Shown in pieces: positions 5,322 to 5,548 of a DNA stretch of 5,548 bases. The DNA is from JAHIYG01 sp041306075 (lineage in GTDB: Archaea > Altiarchaeota > Altiarchaeia > IMC4 > SCGC-AAA252-I15), in assembly GCA_041306075.1 (NCBI GenBank), contig JBFYKH010000023.1, forward strand, positions 1 through 5,548. Direction: 5' to 3'. Both the position numbers and the translations under genes were made by a program. Position 1 is the stretch's first letter. Every line of letters begins with the position of its first letter. Below the pieces are notes generated by a model. That model had not been told where the DNA came from and did not search any database. It saw nothing but the letters and a program-made list of their open reading frames with translations.

Positions 5322-5392
5322 GATGCGCCGCCGACGGTAAAACAGCAGGCGGAGAGGCCACCTGGCCGACGGGGGCGCGGCGCCTCCGCCGC

Positions 5393-5400
5393 CTTATATA
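5393..5400 (+). promoter_or_regulatory. TATA box for rpl14e
   Basis: CTTATATA, a consensus-like box in GC-rich surroundings. Its centre is about 33 bases before the ATG at 5430 and only about 21 before the ATG at 5418. The expected transcript start (about 5423) would fall after the first ATG, which favours the second as the translation start. Confidence 0.65.
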
Positions 5401-5429
5401 TGCGACCTCCCTAATTCATGTCCGCGAAA

Positions 5430-5548
5430 ATGGCTATATTTGAAGTCGGCAGGGTATGCAGGAAGACGAGAGGCCGCGATGCAGGCGCGTACTGCGTGAT
5501 AACCGCCAAGGAGAAGGACGGATTCCAGGTCGCGGGACCAGCTGTCCG
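5430..5548 (+). CDS. rpl14e: Large-subunit ribosomal protein L14e (eL14), N-terminal part
   Basis: The product begins MAIFEVGRVCRKTRGRDAG and continues YCVITAKEKDGFQVAGPAV before leaving the window, so about 40 residues of a protein usually near 75-95 long are seen. This is the KOW/SH3-like N-terminal fold of archaeal L14e, where EVGR-[IV]-C-x-K-x-x-GR-[ED]-AG is the hallmark; it binds 23S rRNA in the 50S subunit. The start is placed at 5430 because family members begin right before the (A/P)-x-x-EVGR strand and because the TATA box spacing fits. The ATG at 5418 would add MSAK and is the alternative. There is no Shine-Dalgarno site, as expected for a very short leader. It is transcribed away from the HAD gene. 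Confidence 0.9.
   Translation, partial: MAIFEVGRVCRKTRGRDAGAYCVITAKEKDGFQVAGPAV

Overview
The window looks archaeal. It is GC-rich with strongly GC-biased third codon positions. Nearly every gene start has an archaeal-type A/T-rich TATA element about 26 to 38 bases upstream, several placed so that transcripts would be leaderless. The right-hand edge carries the start of ribosomal protein L14e, a protein of archaea and eukaryotes. The extracellular proteins, with cysteine-rich modules, a threonine stalk and an Ig-like domain, resemble those of DPANN-type archaea, but assignment below domain level is a guess.

Left block (1-2786, minus strand, read right to left). A 46-residue single-helix membrane protein (2646-2786) comes first. 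It is followed by a 680-residue, 24-cysteine, C-terminally anchored surface protein (515-2557). A polytopic membrane protein with a signal peptide (518-1, cut by the window edge) overlaps it by GTGA. The polytopic protein carries a helix-loop-helix segment resembling VirB2/TrbC pilins and VirB6/TrbL-type channels of type IV secretion systems. The block may therefore encode the envelope part of a DNA- or protein-transfer apparatus, or an unrelated surface complex. No ATPase of such a system lies inside the window.

Middle block (2861-4507). An unrecognised 82-residue protein (minus) and a secreted protein with a threonine-rich stalk (plus) diverge from a shared intergenic region, each with its own TATA box. 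An unrecognised 111-residue helical protein follows on the plus strand. Its start is uncertain: the ATG placed best relative to the promoter is in another frame.

Right block (4518-5548). A HAD-superfamily phosphatase (minus), whose motif I has His in place of the second Asp, converges on the 111-residue gene with 10 bases between them. It diverges from rpl14e across a compact two-way promoter region. These two look like chromosomal housekeeping-type genes, so the window probably spans a junction between an accessory surface or secretion region and core genome.

The longest stretches without a gene are 2787-2896, 3146-3273 and 5286-5429. All are short and hold promoter elements, a T-rich candidate terminator and inverted repeats. 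I saw no tRNA, rRNA, CRISPR array, transposase or attachment site.
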